Source: Amycolatopsis endophytica
GTDB lineage: Bacteria > Actinomycetota > Actinomycetes > Mycobacteriales > Pseudonocardiaceae
Direction: 5' to 3'
Assembly (NCBI RefSeq): GCF_013410405.1
Contig: NZ_JACCFK010000001.1
Location: 1,054,001 to 1,118,000, forward strand
Length of the DNA: 64,000 nucleotides
Shown here: positions 29,825 to 39,097 of the stretch, piece by piece
How positions within the stretch are numbered: the first letter of the stretch is position 1
Layout of the letters: the number at the start of each line of letters is the position of its first letter
The notes under the pieces: model-generated
The model's input: only the letters and a program-made list of their open reading frames with translations
Database searches by the model: none
What the model was told of the DNA's origin: nothing
Translations under genes and position numbers: made by a program

Positions 29825-30397
29825 TCAGGCCACCTCCTCGGACGCCAGCGCCTTGCGGAGCCGGGCCAGCGCGCGGTGCTGGGCGACACGGACGGCACCC
29901 GGCGTCGAGCCGACCGCGTCCGCGGTCTCCTCGGCCGACAGGCCCACGACCACTCGCAGCACCACGATCTCGCGCTGCTTGTCGGGCAGGACCCGGAGCA
30001 GCTGTGCCATGCGCTCGTTCAACTCCCCCTGCAGTGCGCGCTGTTCGGGCCCGATGTCGTTCTCGATCTCGTCGGGGAGCTCGGCGACGGGTTCGGCCCG
30101 GTTGCGCGCGGCGGCCCGGTGCGCGTCGGCCACCTTGTGCTGGGCGATGCCGTAGACGAAGGCCAGAAAAGGACGCCCCTGGTCACGGTACGAGGGCAAC
30201 GCCGTGAGCACTGCGAGACACACCTCCTGAGCCACATCGTCTGCCGAGGCGAACGACCTCTCCTGTCGTCCGACCCTGGCACGGCAGTACCGCACCACCA
30301 GGGGACGGATAGCGGCCAGCAGCCGCTCGACCGCCTGGGGATCCCCCTCGACAGCGGCGGCGACTGGCTCATCCAGCCCGTCCCCCACAGTGGCCAT
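29825..30397 (-). CDS. sigD: ECF RNA polymerase sigma factor SigD
   Basis: The 190-residue ECF sigma factor has region 2 (LLAAIRPLVVRYCRARVGRQ, DDVAQEVCLAVLTALPSYRD, PFLAFVYGIAQHKVADAHR) and region 4 (LLRVLPDKQREIVVLRVVVG, LSAEETADAVGSTPGAVRVA, QHRALARLRKAL). In M. tuberculosis SigD responds to starvation and controls ribosomal, chaperone and lipid genes. The ATG at 30397 gives the standard length; the ORF extends to 30541 with non-conserved residues. It is followed directly by its anti-sigma gene and is part of the same regulatory block as the BldM-like and WhiB genes. Confidence 0.92.
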   Translation of the reverse strand: MATVGDGLDEPVAAAVEGDPQAVERLLAAIRPLVVRYCRARVGRQERSFASADDVAQEVCLAVLTALPSYRDQGRPFLAFVYGIAQHKVADAHRAAARNRAEPVAELPDEIENDIGPEQRALQGELNERMAQLLRVLPDKQREIVVLRVVVGLSAEETADAVGSTPGAVRVAQHRALARLRKALASEEVA

Positions 30398-30464
30398 CGC
30401 AGACAACAGTCCCAGCGTTACGTGTAGGCGTGCAAAATCAACGGCGCGGCGATCCCCACATCGC

Positions 30465-30505
30465 TCACACCGGTGATACCTACGGTACCTGCCGACACCG
30501 GTGTC
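30465..30505. repeat. Pair of CACCGGTG palindromes upstream of sigD
   Basis: TCACACCGGTGA at 30465-30476 and GACACCGGTGTC at 30494-30505 share the palindromic core CACCGGTG; their centres are 28 bases apart. The TCAC-N4-GTGA form of the first is reminiscent of published BldM-type sites, and a BldM-like gene lies just upstream. They may be regulator sites for sigD. Confidence 0.35.
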
Positions 30506-30649
30506 GCGTATGCGCGGTCGGCTGTGACGCGCCCCGGTCACGGACGACCGAGGCCGCCCAGTATCGCACGGATGCGGCCCGCGGGAGTGTCGATGAGCGA
30601 AGCGGCGCGCGGATACGCGAAAAGTTTTCGCCGAACCCGCGCGACCGCG

Positions 30650-31246
30650 TCAGGAAACGAGTCCGCGGCGGAAGCCGTGTGCGACCGCCTGCGCGCGGTC
30701 CCGCACACCGAGCTTGCGGAACAGACGGCGGGCGTGCGTCTTGACCGTGTCCTCGGACAGGTACAGCTCGCGGCCGATCTGGCCGTTGCTCTTGCCCTGG
30801 CTCATGCCCCGCAGCACCTGCAGCTCGCGCTCGGTGAGCTGGACGCCGGGGTCGGCCGGCTGGCGCGGCGCGGGCACGGAAGTGCTGGCGAGCGTGTGGG
30901 CGAGCGCGGCGACGAGCTCCGGGCGGGACGCGTCCCAGCGCAGGTAACCGCGGGCCCCGCCGGCGATGGCGGCGGCGATGCTGCCGGCGTCGTCGGGAGC
31001 GCCGAAGACGATCACGTTGGCCTGAGGGTTGGCGGACACCAGCCGCCGAGTCGCCTCCACCCCGGCCGGCATCGCGCGCTGGGTGCCGACGAGCACGACG
31101 TCGACCGGCTGCCGCGAATACCGGGCCAGCAACTCGTCACCGTGCGCTACACAGTCGATGCGACTGACACCGGGGACAGCAGACATCACGCGGGTGAGCC
31201 CTTCGCGGACACTGCGTCGGTCGTCGCAGATCAAGACCGTCGTCAC
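30650..31246 (-). CDS. Atypical BldM-like response regulator
   Basis: The 198-residue protein resembles Streptomyces BldM over its length: a receiver-like domain (VLICDD..., VPGVSRIDCVAHGDELLARY) and a LuxR HTH (LTERELQVLRGMSQGKSNGQ, IGRELYLSEDTVKTHARRLF). Position 54, the phospho-acceptor Asp in a normal receiver, is Gly here (VVLVGTQ), and the conserved Lys is replaced (GYLRWDAS). It should therefore act without phosphorylation, as proposed for BldM. In Streptomyces bldM lies between whiD and a sigma gene, the same order as here. GGAAGGA precedes the GTG start. It probably controls development or stress genes, possibly sigD next to it. Confidence 0.85.
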   Translation of the reverse strand: MTTVLICDDRRSVREGLTRVMSAVPGVSRIDCVAHGDELLARYSRQPVDVVLVGTQRAMPAGVEATRRLVSANPQANVIVFGAPDDAGSIAAAIAGGARGYLRWDASRPELVAALAHTLASTSVPAPRQPADPGVQLTERELQVLRGMSQGKSNGQIGRELYLSEDTVKTHARRLFRKLGVRDRAQAVAHGFRRGLVS

Positions 31247-31387
31247 GGGTGTTCCTTCCTGCAGCCGGGTGACATTCCATATCCCCTATCGGACGCTTGA
31301 GGCCGTACCTTGACACGATCCGGTGGCTTTTTTTGGAAACTCTTCGCCCGGATGTCGGTATGGCCGTCCTGAGCCCCTGACCCCGGG

Positions 31388-32221
31388 TCAGACCGGTACC
31401 CACGGTGATTCACGTGCGAGCCGCCTCCCCTCGGGGTCAGAGCTTAGTAACACTGCGTGTAACACCGCGGCCGTTCTCGATCTGTGCCGGTCCGCGTCGG
31501 CGGGCCGCAGATCGGCCGCGATGAGCCCGGCGGGCCAGGACAACGAGGACAGGTCGTACTCCTCCGCCGTCGCCAGCGCACCGGACACCAGATCCCCGGC
31601 TCTTCGCTTGTGCCCGGCGGCGCCGAGCGCCGCGGCGAGCACGAGCCGGGACTTCACGACGTGCCGGACCGAGCCGGCGGCCGTGGCCTTCTCCAGCGCC
31701 GCCTCGGCGGGCGCGGTGGCCGCCGGGGCGTCGCCCGAGGCGAGCGCGAGTTCGGCGGTGACCCAGCCGAGCCGGACCCGCGTGCGCCAGTTCCGGGCGG
31801 CGGCCTCGCCCGCCCGCTCCAGCACCCGGCGCGACGCGGTGAGCCGTCCGGTGCCGAGGTGGTCCGCGGCGAGACCGAGGAGCGCGTCGGCGAGCGCGCC
31901 GCCGGCGTCCAGCCCGTCCGGATCGGCCCCCGGACCCGCGGAGGACGCCGGCCGGAGGGCGGCTCCATCGAGCCCGCGGGCGACGCCGTGACCGCCGAGT
32001 TGACGGCAGTGGGAGGCCCGGGTGCTCAACGCCAGCGACGCGACCACCGGATCGCGGTCGCGAACGAGACCGGCCAGCAGGGCCGCCGCGGCCGCGTACC
32101 GGCCACGCGCGCCCAGGACGATCGCGCCGAGCAGGCGCCGCCGGGGCGAACCCGCCACCGGGAGCACGTCCGGCGACCGCTGGTCACCGAAGGCCGCTCG
32201 TCGCAAGTCGATCTCGTGCAC
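31388..32221 (-). CDS. Helical repeat (TPR-like) protein, Rv3415c-like position
   Basis: The 277-residue protein is Ala-rich and almost all helical, with repeated pairs such as LLGAIVLGARGRYAAAAALL, ADALLGLAADHLGTGRLTAS, RRVLERAGEAAARNWRTRVR, LGWVTAELALASGDAPAATA and LVLAAALGAAGHKRRAGDLV. The pattern suggests TPR-like repeats. A protein of similar size lies at the same place (Rv3415c) between sigD and whiB3 in mycobacteria. No enzymatic motif is visible; protein-protein contact is the likely role. GTG start at 32221, one base after the MerR stop, so the two genes are co-transcribed. The stop lies in a GTC-rich inverted repeat (CTGACCC-C-GGGTCAG, 31377-31391). Confidence 0.75.
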   Translation of the reverse strand: MHEIDLRRAAFGDQRSPDVLPVAGSPRRRLLGAIVLGARGRYAAAAALLAGLVRDRDPVVASLALSTRASHCRQLGGHGVARGLDGAALRPASSAGPGADPDGLDAGGALADALLGLAADHLGTGRLTASRRVLERAGEAAARNWRTRVRLGWVTAELALASGDAPAATAPAEAALEKATAAGSVRHVVKSRLVLAAALGAAGHKRRAGDLVSGALATAEEYDLSSLSWPAGLIAADLRPADADRHRSRTAAVLHAVLLSSDPEGRRLARESPWVPV

Positions 32222-32222
32222 G

Positions 32223-33158
32223 TCAGTTCCCCACCAGGACGTACTCGATGCGGTCGGCCGCCGTCCGCAGGCCGGACAGCAGCTCGACGCGCTCGGGCAG
32301 CATCGGGGACCGCCAGCCCGCGCCGACCGCGAACAGGCGGCTGCGCAGCCCGCCGCGGGACACCTCGGGGAAGAGCGCGGGGTCGGCGTTGCCCGCGCGC
32401 TCGGACCACAGCACGACCGCCGCGGGCGAGCTGCGCCGGACGGCGGCCGACAGCGCGGGTCCGGGCAACGGCAGCCCGAACAGCTGCGATCCGATCCGGC
32501 GGACGGCCAGTCCGGCGGCCAGCACGTGCAGCGGCAGCGGGTCCTGCTCGCCGGGAACCCGGCTGAGCAGGACCGGACGCTGGTTGCGGGGGTGGTCGAG
32601 CACCGGCGTCGCCCGCACGATCGCGGCCAGGACGCACTCGGTCAGCAGCGCGTGCACCTCGACCCCGGCCGGGGCGCCGGGCCAGCCCGCGCCGCACGCC
32701 TCCAGTACCGGCGCGATCACGCCGTCCCACGCGTCGATGGCACCGGCACCGCCGATCGCGTCGTCGAGGGTCTGTTGCACGGCCCGCCCGTCGAGCGCGA
32801 CCGCGGCCGAGCGGAGCCGCCGGGCGGCGGCGCCGTTCTGGGCGGCCGTCAGGTGCTCGGCCGGTGGCGGGAGCGGCTGGGCCGGGGTCTCCGGGGCGGC
32901 GCCGTCGGACTTCGGCATCTGCTGGAGCGCGTAGCGGGCGGCTTCGGCGGTGGACGCCCCGCGAAGCAGGGCCCGCTGCATGAGTTCGAGGCGCCCGATG
33001 TCGGAGGCGCAGTAGCGGCGGTGCTTGCCACCGGTGTGCCTGCTCGGCCCGAGGCCGTAGCGGCGGTCCCAGGTCCGCAGGGTCGACGGCGCGACACCCA
33101 GCCGCCGGGCAACGGCGGCCACGGGCATCGTCGGCTCGGCACCCCTGGGACGGCTCAC
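32223..33158 (-). CDS. MerR-family regulator with degenerate B12-type domain
   Basis: The 311 residues start with a MerR HTH (MPVAAVARRLGVAPSTLRTW, DRRYGLGPSRHTGGKHRRYC, DIGRLELMQRALLRG), as in CarA/LitR regulators. A helical segment follows (AVQQTLDDAIGGAGAIDAWD, VIAPVLEACG), then an alpha/beta domain like the B12-binding fold. The cobalamin His motif (E/DxHxxG) is missing; the equivalent segment reads GEQDPLPLHVLAAGL, so cobalamin binding is doubtful. The GTG at 33158 is uncertain; an ATG at 33128 directly precedes the HTH. It is divergent from the WhiB gene and heads a two-gene unit with the TPR-like gene. Confidence 0.8.
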   Translation of the reverse strand: MSRPRGAEPTMPVAAVARRLGVAPSTLRTWDRRYGLGPSRHTGGKHRRYCASDIGRLELMQRALLRGASTAEAARYALQQMPKSDGAAPETPAQPLPPPAEHLTAAQNGAAARRLRSAAVALDGRAVQQTLDDAIGGAGAIDAWDGVIAPVLEACGAGWPGAPAGVEVHALLTECVLAAIVRATPVLDHPRNQRPVLLSRVPGEQDPLPLHVLAAGLAVRRIGSQLFGLPLPGPALSAAVRRSSPAAVVLWSERAGNADPALFPEVSRGGLRSRLFAVGAGWRSPMLPERVELLSGLRTAADRIEYVLVGN

Positions 33159-33281
33159 CCGAACCAATATCCCGGTACCACCCGAACGGGGCAACCTGAA
33201 TCGGTTTCGTTATTTCCCCTGTTTAGAGCGCTGAACTCACGCATCAGGGGGATACCTAACGGCTGAATCGCCTGGTTTTCC

Positions 33282-33310
33282 TTGAACAACTATTGGCGCG
33301 CTTCTAACGT
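33282..33310 (+). promoter_or_regulatory. Sigma-70-type promoter of the WhiB gene
   Basis: TTGAAC at 33282-33287 and TAACGT at 33305-33310 are separated by exactly 17 bases, in an AT-richer stretch about 75 bases before the WhiB start. TTGAAC matches the -35 consensus in five of six positions. Confidence 0.6.
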
Positions 33311-33385
33311 TACCGCCGTTGCGCCATTTGGAGTAATCGCGGCCAACAAAGCAGGGGTGGCACGACCGAATCGGAGGCGGTCACG

Positions 33386-33688
33386 ATGGCAGACACGCGG
33401 AGGCTCCCGGGTCCCAATGCCGATATCTGGGAATGGCAGCTACAGGGGTCGTGCCGGGGGATGGACAGCGGCGCCTTCTTCCACCCGGACGGCGAGCGGG
33501 GGCCGGCGAGGGCACGGCGGGAAGCGCGCGCGAAGGCGATTTGCCAGTCCTGTCCGGTGCTGCGACTGTGCCGCGCGCACGCGCTCGCGGTCCACGAGCC
33601 GTACGGGATCTGGGGCGGCCTGTCGGAGGCGGAGCGGGAGACCATCATCCGGACCGGGAAACCGCAGCTGACCCTTTCCGGCGGCTGA
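33386..33688 (+). CDS. WhiB-family Fe-S regulator (WhiD/WhiB3-like)
   Basis: The 100-residue protein has the four Cys ligands of the WhiB [4Fe-4S] cluster at C23, C53, C56 and C62 (CX2CX5C for the last three), followed by the G-I-W-G-G beta turn at 74-78 and a basic C-terminus (LSEAERETII). Position next to sigD and groEL1 corresponds to whiB3 of mycobacteria and whiD of Streptomyces. WhiB3 senses redox state through the cluster and works with the housekeeping sigma factor; WhiD is needed for spore maturation. GGAGG lies 8 bases before the ATG. A clear promoter and a strong terminator bound the gene as a single unit. Confidence 0.93.
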   Translation: MADTRRLPGPNADIWEWQLQGSCRGMDSGAFFHPDGERGPARARREARAKAICQSCPVLRLCRAHALAVHEPYGIWGGLSEAERETIIRTGKPQLTLSGG

Positions 33689-33704
33689 CCGGAGAGGAAT
33701 GACG

Positions 33705-33749
33705 GACGGCGCCCGGGAGAACGCCCGTCACCCGGGCGCCGTCTTTTTT
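33705..33749 (+). terminator. Rho-independent terminator after WhiB gene
   Basis: A perfect 13-base stem (33705-33717, GACGGCGCCCGGG, with 33731-33743) with a 13-base loop is followed by six T. It overlaps the end of the convergent TetR gene. Confidence 0.9.
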
Positions 33750-34321
33750 CGCACGAATCGCGGCCACACGCTCATCGCCGCGTCGATGACCGCCTCCAGA
33801 TCCGCCGGTTCCGCGCCATCCCGCGCCTCGATCGACAAGCCGTGCAGAACGGTGCCGTAGAACCGGACGATCGCGTCGACATCGGCTTCATCCCCCGCCG
33901 TGGCACGCAATCGCGCATCGAGTGCCACAAGGTTGTTCCGCCGCGTGGCCGCGAGGAAATCCCGGACGCCGTGGTTCCGTTCCGTGCAGTTGAGCGCGGC
34001 CAGCACGACCATGCACCCGCGCGGCCTGCCCTCGCCGACGTAGTCGCGGGCGGTGTCCCGCAACCAGTGCTCGACGACCTCCCTGGCCGTTCCCCCGTCC
34101 GGCGGCTCGTGCCCGAACCGCTCGCGGTAGCGCTCGACCGCCTCCCGGAACAGCGCCTCCTTGCCGCCGAAAGCCGCGTACAGGCTGGGCGAGCCGATGC
34201 CCATCGCGGTGGTCAGGTCGGTCAGTGAGGTGCCCTCGTAGCCGCGCTCCCAGAAGACGTACATGGCCCGGTCGAGAGCCGCGTCCCGGTCGAAGGCCCG
34301 TGGGCGGCCGCGTGGTGACAT
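33728..34321 (-). CDS. TetR-family repressor of the adjacent SDR gene
   Basis: The 197-residue regulator has a TetR HTH (RPRAFDRDAALDRAMYVFWE, RGYEGTSLTDLTTAMGIGSP, SLYAAFGGKEALF) and a ligand domain with one Cys-containing segment (CMVVLAALNCTERNHG), typical of the YxaF/AcrR subgroup. The ATG at 34321 is favoured; the ATG at 34330 lies closer to a TATAGA -10-like box. The 74-base gap to the divergent SDR gene holds an inverted repeat that is the probable operator. The inducer is unknown. Confidence 0.9.
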   Translation of the reverse strand: MSPRGRPRAFDRDAALDRAMYVFWERGYEGTSLTDLTTAMGIGSPSLYAAFGGKEALFREAVERYRERFGHEPPDGGTAREVVEHWLRDTARDYVGEGRPRGCMVVLAALNCTERNHGVRDFLAATRRNNLVALDARLRATAGDEADVDAIVRFYGTVLHGLSIEARDGAEPADLEAVIDAAMSVWPRFVRKKTAPG

Positions 34322-34341
34322 GGTTCGCATTCTATAGCGCT

Positions 34342-34372
34342 CGGCACAGAAGTCGCCTTAATTTCTGTGCCG
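34342..34372. promoter_or_regulatory. Inverted repeat, probable TetR operator
   Basis: CGGCACAGAA at 34342-34351 and TTCTGTGCCG at 34363-34372 are perfect 10-base arms around an 11-base spacer, centred between the TetR gene and the SDR gene. It would overlap both promoters. Confidence 0.7.
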
Positions 34373-34395
34373 ATCACTACAGAAACGGAGGGCCG

Positions 34396-35136
34396 ATGGG
34401 CTCGCTGGACGGCAAGGTCGCGCTCGTGACCGGGGGCAGCAGGGGAATCGGCGCGGCGATCGCGCGGAAACTGGCCGAGGAGGGCGCGGACGTCGCGGTG
34501 ACTTACGAACGGTCCGTCTCGCGTGCCGACGAAGTGGTCGCCTCGATCGAAGGGCTGGGCCGGAAAGCGCTTGCCGTGCGGGCGGACAGCGCGGACGCGG
34601 ACGCCCTGATCACTGCCGTGGACCGGGCCGCGGAGGCACTGGGCGGACTCGACGTGCTGGTCAACAACGCGGGGGTGTTTCCGCGCGGGACCGTCGAGGA
34701 GATGCCGCTGACGGACCTCGACCGGATACTGGCGGTCAACGTGCGGGCGGTGTTCGTCGCGACGCAGGCCGCCGCCCGGCACCTGCGGCCCGGCGGACGG
34801 GTGGTGCATCTCGGCAGCACGCTCGGCGAGCGCGTGACCGGCACGGGAATGAGCGCCTACGCGGCGACGAAGGCCGCCGTGGCGGGGATGAGCCGGGGCT
34901 TCGCACGGGACCTCGGGTCGCGGGGGATCACGTCGGTGGTGGTGCAGCCCGGGCCGACGGACACGGACATGAACCCCGCCGACGGGCCGCGGGCGGCGAA
35001 GTCGCTCGCACTGTCGGCCGTGGGACGGCACGCCGCGCCGGAGGACCTGGCGGCGACCGTCGCGCACGTCGCCGGACCGGCCGGGGCGTTCATCACCGGC
35101 TCGGTCATCACCGTCGACGGCGGCGTGAACGCCTGA
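34396..35136 (+). CDS. Short-chain dehydrogenase/reductase
   Basis: The 246-residue classical SDR has the cofactor loop TGGSRGIG (residues 13-20), NNAG, the catalytic Ser in HLGST, and Tyr/Lys in SAYAATKAAVAG. The acidic/basic residues after strand 2 (TYERS) suggest NADP(H) preference. C-terminal GSVITVDGGVNA is typical. It reduces or oxidises an alcohol/ketone of unknown structure. CGGAGGG supports the ATG at 34396. It is divergent from a TetR gene and probably repressed by it. Confidence 0.93.
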   Translation: MGSLDGKVALVTGGSRGIGAAIARKLAEEGADVAVTYERSVSRADEVVASIEGLGRKALAVRADSADADALITAVDRAAEALGGLDVLVNNAGVFPRGTVEEMPLTDLDRILAVNVRAVFVATQAAARHLRPGGRVVHLGSTLGERVTGTGMSAYAATKAAVAGMSRGFARDLGSRGITSVVVQPGPTDTDMNPADGPRAAKSLALSAVGRHAAPEDLAATVAHVAGPAGAFITGSVITVDGGVNA

Positions 35137-35174
35137 GCCACCGCTTCCCCCATGCCACATCGGGGAACGCACCA

Positions 35175-36038
35175 CTAATCGCGGCGTTGGTCCAGCATCT
35201 CCGGGCGCTGCTCGAACCCGGCTGACCGGTAGGTGGCGACGGCACCGACGTTGGAGCTCGGGGTGTAGACGATCGCGCTCGAGGAGCCCAGTTCCCGGAG
35301 CGCGGCCGCCGCGGCGACGGTGATCGCCCTGCCGTGGCCGCGGCCCCGGTGCTCCCGGTGCACGCCCATCGGTTCGAGCAGGCCGGGCCTGCCCGGTCCG
35401 GCCGACCACACCGTTGCCGCCGCCACGGCGTTGCCCTCGTCGTCGTAGGCGACCAGGCAACGGGCGTCGGCGTAGGGCGCGCCGGCCGCCATCACGTGCC
35501 ACTGCTCGTCCGAGAAAGTCGACTTGTCGAACGAGGCGCGCTGCACCGCGGTGCGCACGTGCGCGTGCCCCGGTCCGATCACCTCGATCCGCAGGCCAGG
35601 GTCTTCCACCGGCTCGGTGAGGCCGCGGCACAGCGGCGTCCACGGCTCGTCGGCGTGCCAGCCGTCCTCGAACAGCAGGTCTTTGACCAGCGTCCCCCGT
35701 GGCGTCTCGGCGAACACCTTCCCCTGCGGCAGCACACCGCGCTCCGGCTCACGCAGGTCTTCGGCCAGGCGTCGCGCCAGATCCTCGTCGCGCCCGACGT
35801 CCGGCGCGAGCGTGAGCCGCAGCAGGTCGGGAGTGTCCAGCAAGCCGATGGCGACGATTCGCCCGTCGCGCCTCCAGGTGCGGACCGCCGCGGCCGTCGC
35901 CTCCGCGCCTGCTCGCCAGAACCAGCCCAGGTCACCGGGATGCAACTGCATCGGCGCCCCGTCGTGCTGCCACTCCCGCAGCACGTCGACAACCTCACCC
36001 AGGCCGCCGGGCCCGGGCCGGTCCACCTCGATCGCCAT
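35175..36038 (-). CDS. GNAT-family N-acetyltransferase
   Basis: The 287-residue protein appears to hold two GNAT modules. The N-terminal half is degenerate. The C-terminal half has the acetyl-CoA loop MGVHREHRGRGHGRAITVAA (Q/RxxGxG/A) followed by NVGAVATYRSAGFEQ, the usual last helix and strand. The acceptor substrate cannot be predicted. The ATG at 36038 (MAIEVDRPG) was chosen; an ATG at 36074 would add twelve poorly conserved residues that reach towards the groEL terminator. Confidence 0.85.
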   Translation of the reverse strand: MAIEVDRPGPGGLGEVVDVLREWQHDGAPMQLHPGDLGWFWRAGAEATAAAVRTWRRDGRIVAIGLLDTPDLLRLTLAPDVGRDEDLARRLAEDLREPERGVLPQGKVFAETPRGTLVKDLLFEDGWHADEPWTPLCRGLTEPVEDPGLRIEVIGPGHAHVRTAVQRASFDKSTFSDEQWHVMAAGAPYADARCLVAYDDEGNAVAAATVWSAGPGRPGLLEPMGVHREHRGRGHGRAITVAAAAALRELGSSSAIVYTPSSNVGAVATYRSAGFEQRPEMLDQRRD

Positions 36039-36084
36039 GCCCCGATCCCACACCACCACGCCTTCGGAACGCATCCGGATAACG

Positions 36085-36119
36085 GAGAAGGGCCCTCGCG
36101 CGGTGCGAGAGCCCTTCTC
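36085..36119 (-). terminator. Terminator of groEL
   Basis: GAGAAGGGC at 36085-36093 pairs with GCCCTTCTC at 36111-36119, with an inner CTCGC/GCGAG stem. It lies 15 bases past the groEL stop on the minus strand. Confidence 0.75.
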
Positions 36120-36134
36120 TTCGTGGTGTTCGCG

Positions 36135-37815
<1,681 letters not shown>

Positions 37816-37832
37816 CACCGCAGCGCCGTTTG

Positions 37833-38126
37833 TCAGTTGACGACAGCCAGCACGTCGCGGGCCGACAGGATCAGGTAGTCCTCGCCGTTGTACTTGACCT
37901 CGGTGCCGCCGTACTTCGAGTAGATGACGACGTCACCGACGTTGACGTCGACGGGGACGCGGTTGCCCTTGTCGTCGACGCGGCCCGGGCCCACGGCCAG
38001 AACCTTGCCCTCCTGGGGCTTCTCCTTGGCGGTGTCGGGGATGACGAGGCCGGACGCGGTCGTCTCCTCGGCCTCGCTCGTCTGGACAACGATCTTGTCC
38101 TCGAGCGGTTTGATGTTCACGCTCAC
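37833..38126 (-). CDS. groES: Co-chaperonin GroES
   Basis: The 97-residue 10 kDa co-chaperonin has [11 protein letters not shown] at the start, the mobile loop [28 protein letters not shown], and the C-terminal [20 protein letters not shown]. It caps GroEL. The GTG at 38126 (V-S-V-N-I-K) gives the usual length; the ATG at 38141 would add five residues. The upstream CIRCE element indicates HrcA control. Confidence 0.96.
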   Translation of the reverse strand: MSVNIKPLEDKIVVQTSEAEETTASGLVIPDTAKEKPQEGKVLAVGPGRVDDKGNRVPVDVNVGDVVIYSKYGGTEVKYNGEDYLILSARDVLAVVN

Positions 38127-38227
38127 CGGGTTGACCTCCACGGGTCGTCGAAAGCGTTGGCAGGTTTGGTGTTTCGGCGCCTACCACCCCGCCGTCGCGG
38201 GTGCCGGGGCGTGTGCGGTGCCTTCGA

Positions 38228-38254
38228 TTAGCACTCTAGCCACGAGAGTGCCAG
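38228..38254. promoter_or_regulatory. CIRCE heat-shock operator (HrcA site)
   Basis: TTAGCACTC at 38228-38236, nine bases, then GAGTGCCAG at 38246-38254 match the CIRCE consensus (TTAGCACTC-N9-GAGTGCTAA) except for two bases in the second arm. It lies about 100 bases upstream of groES. On the minus strand TTGCGC and TAGAGT spaced by 18 bases could be the promoter, with the operator covering the -10. Confidence 0.9.
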
Positions 38255-38332
38255 CCGCGCAAGGAGGGTCCACCAGAGCAGCCGAAACGGGTTGTCAAGA
38301 GGCTTGACCGGCGTCTTTGTTCCGTGCGGGCT

Positions 38333-38995
38333 TCAGACGAGCCGCCCGGTGAAGCCACCGGCGCGAAGTCGCTCGTACGCTGCCCGCACGGGTTCGGGCA
38401 CGAGCTGGTCGATCGCGAATCCACGCTCCGCGTAGACCGTGATTCGCTGGGTGTCGCCGACCAGCATGGTGATCACCCGGTCCACATCTCCGATGGACTC
38501 GACGTACTCGTCCAGCGGCTGCGGCCGGGATGCGCAGAGAACGTCGACCTCGGGCCACAGTTTCCGGCAGGTCGCGTAGGCGCGGCGCTGCTGGTACGGG
38601 CGGCTGATCAGCGTCACGGTCCGCACCCGGACGTCCCGCTCTTCGAGGAGGCGCCGCGTGAGGGTGATGTTGTCCCCGGTGTTGCCTGCCTCGGTCTCCA
38701 GCATGATCGCTTCGCCGGGTACGCCGAGCCGCAACGCCTCTTCGCGGTAGTGGACGGCTTCGCCCCGCGGGAAGCGCTCGACCGTCGTGGGCGCGTTCGC
38801 GCCGGTGAAAACGATGAGCGGGAACATCCCCCGGTGGTACAGCCCGGCGGCGCAGGTGGCGACGCCGGAGTCGTGGCTGCCCAGCCCGATCCCGACGTCG
38901 GTGGGCCGCGGCTCGTGGTGCATGTCGTGGTAGTTCCAGAGCGTTTCGACGTCGGCACGGAGTTCGCCGGGGATGCGGGGCGAACGCTCGGGCAT
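38333..38995 (-). CDS. YdcF/DUF218 family protein
   Basis: The 220-residue protein has the YdcF fold: GIGLGSHDSGVATCAAGLYH, FPLIVFTGANAPTT, GEAVHYREEALRLGVPGEAI, METEAGNTGDN-type segment (LETEAGNTGDNITLTRRLLE) and VTLISRPYQQRRAYATCRKL. There is no N-terminal membrane helix, so it is the soluble form, like E. coli YdcF, which binds S-adenosylmethionine. Its cellular role is not known. It is the first gene after the groES promoter region, on the same strand, and is separated from the Fic relic by about 100 bases. Confidence 0.85.
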   Translation of the reverse strand: MPERSPRIPGELRADVETLWNYHDMHHEPRPTDVGIGLGSHDSGVATCAAGLYHRGMFPLIVFTGANAPTTVERFPRGEAVHYREEALRLGVPGEAIMLETEAGNTGDNITLTRRLLEERDVRVRTVTLISRPYQQRRAYATCRKLWPEVDVLCASRPQPLDEYVESIGDVDRVITMLVGDTQRITVYAERGFAIDQLVPEPVRAAYERLRAGGFTGRLV

Positions 38996-39097
38996 CGGTG
39001 ACGCTCCTGATCGGTCGGGACCTGGCTCTCGGCAACTCCGAGCCGACCCAGCTTCCGGCTCACGGTGACACCGGAGTCGTAGCGCGCAGGACGGCGC

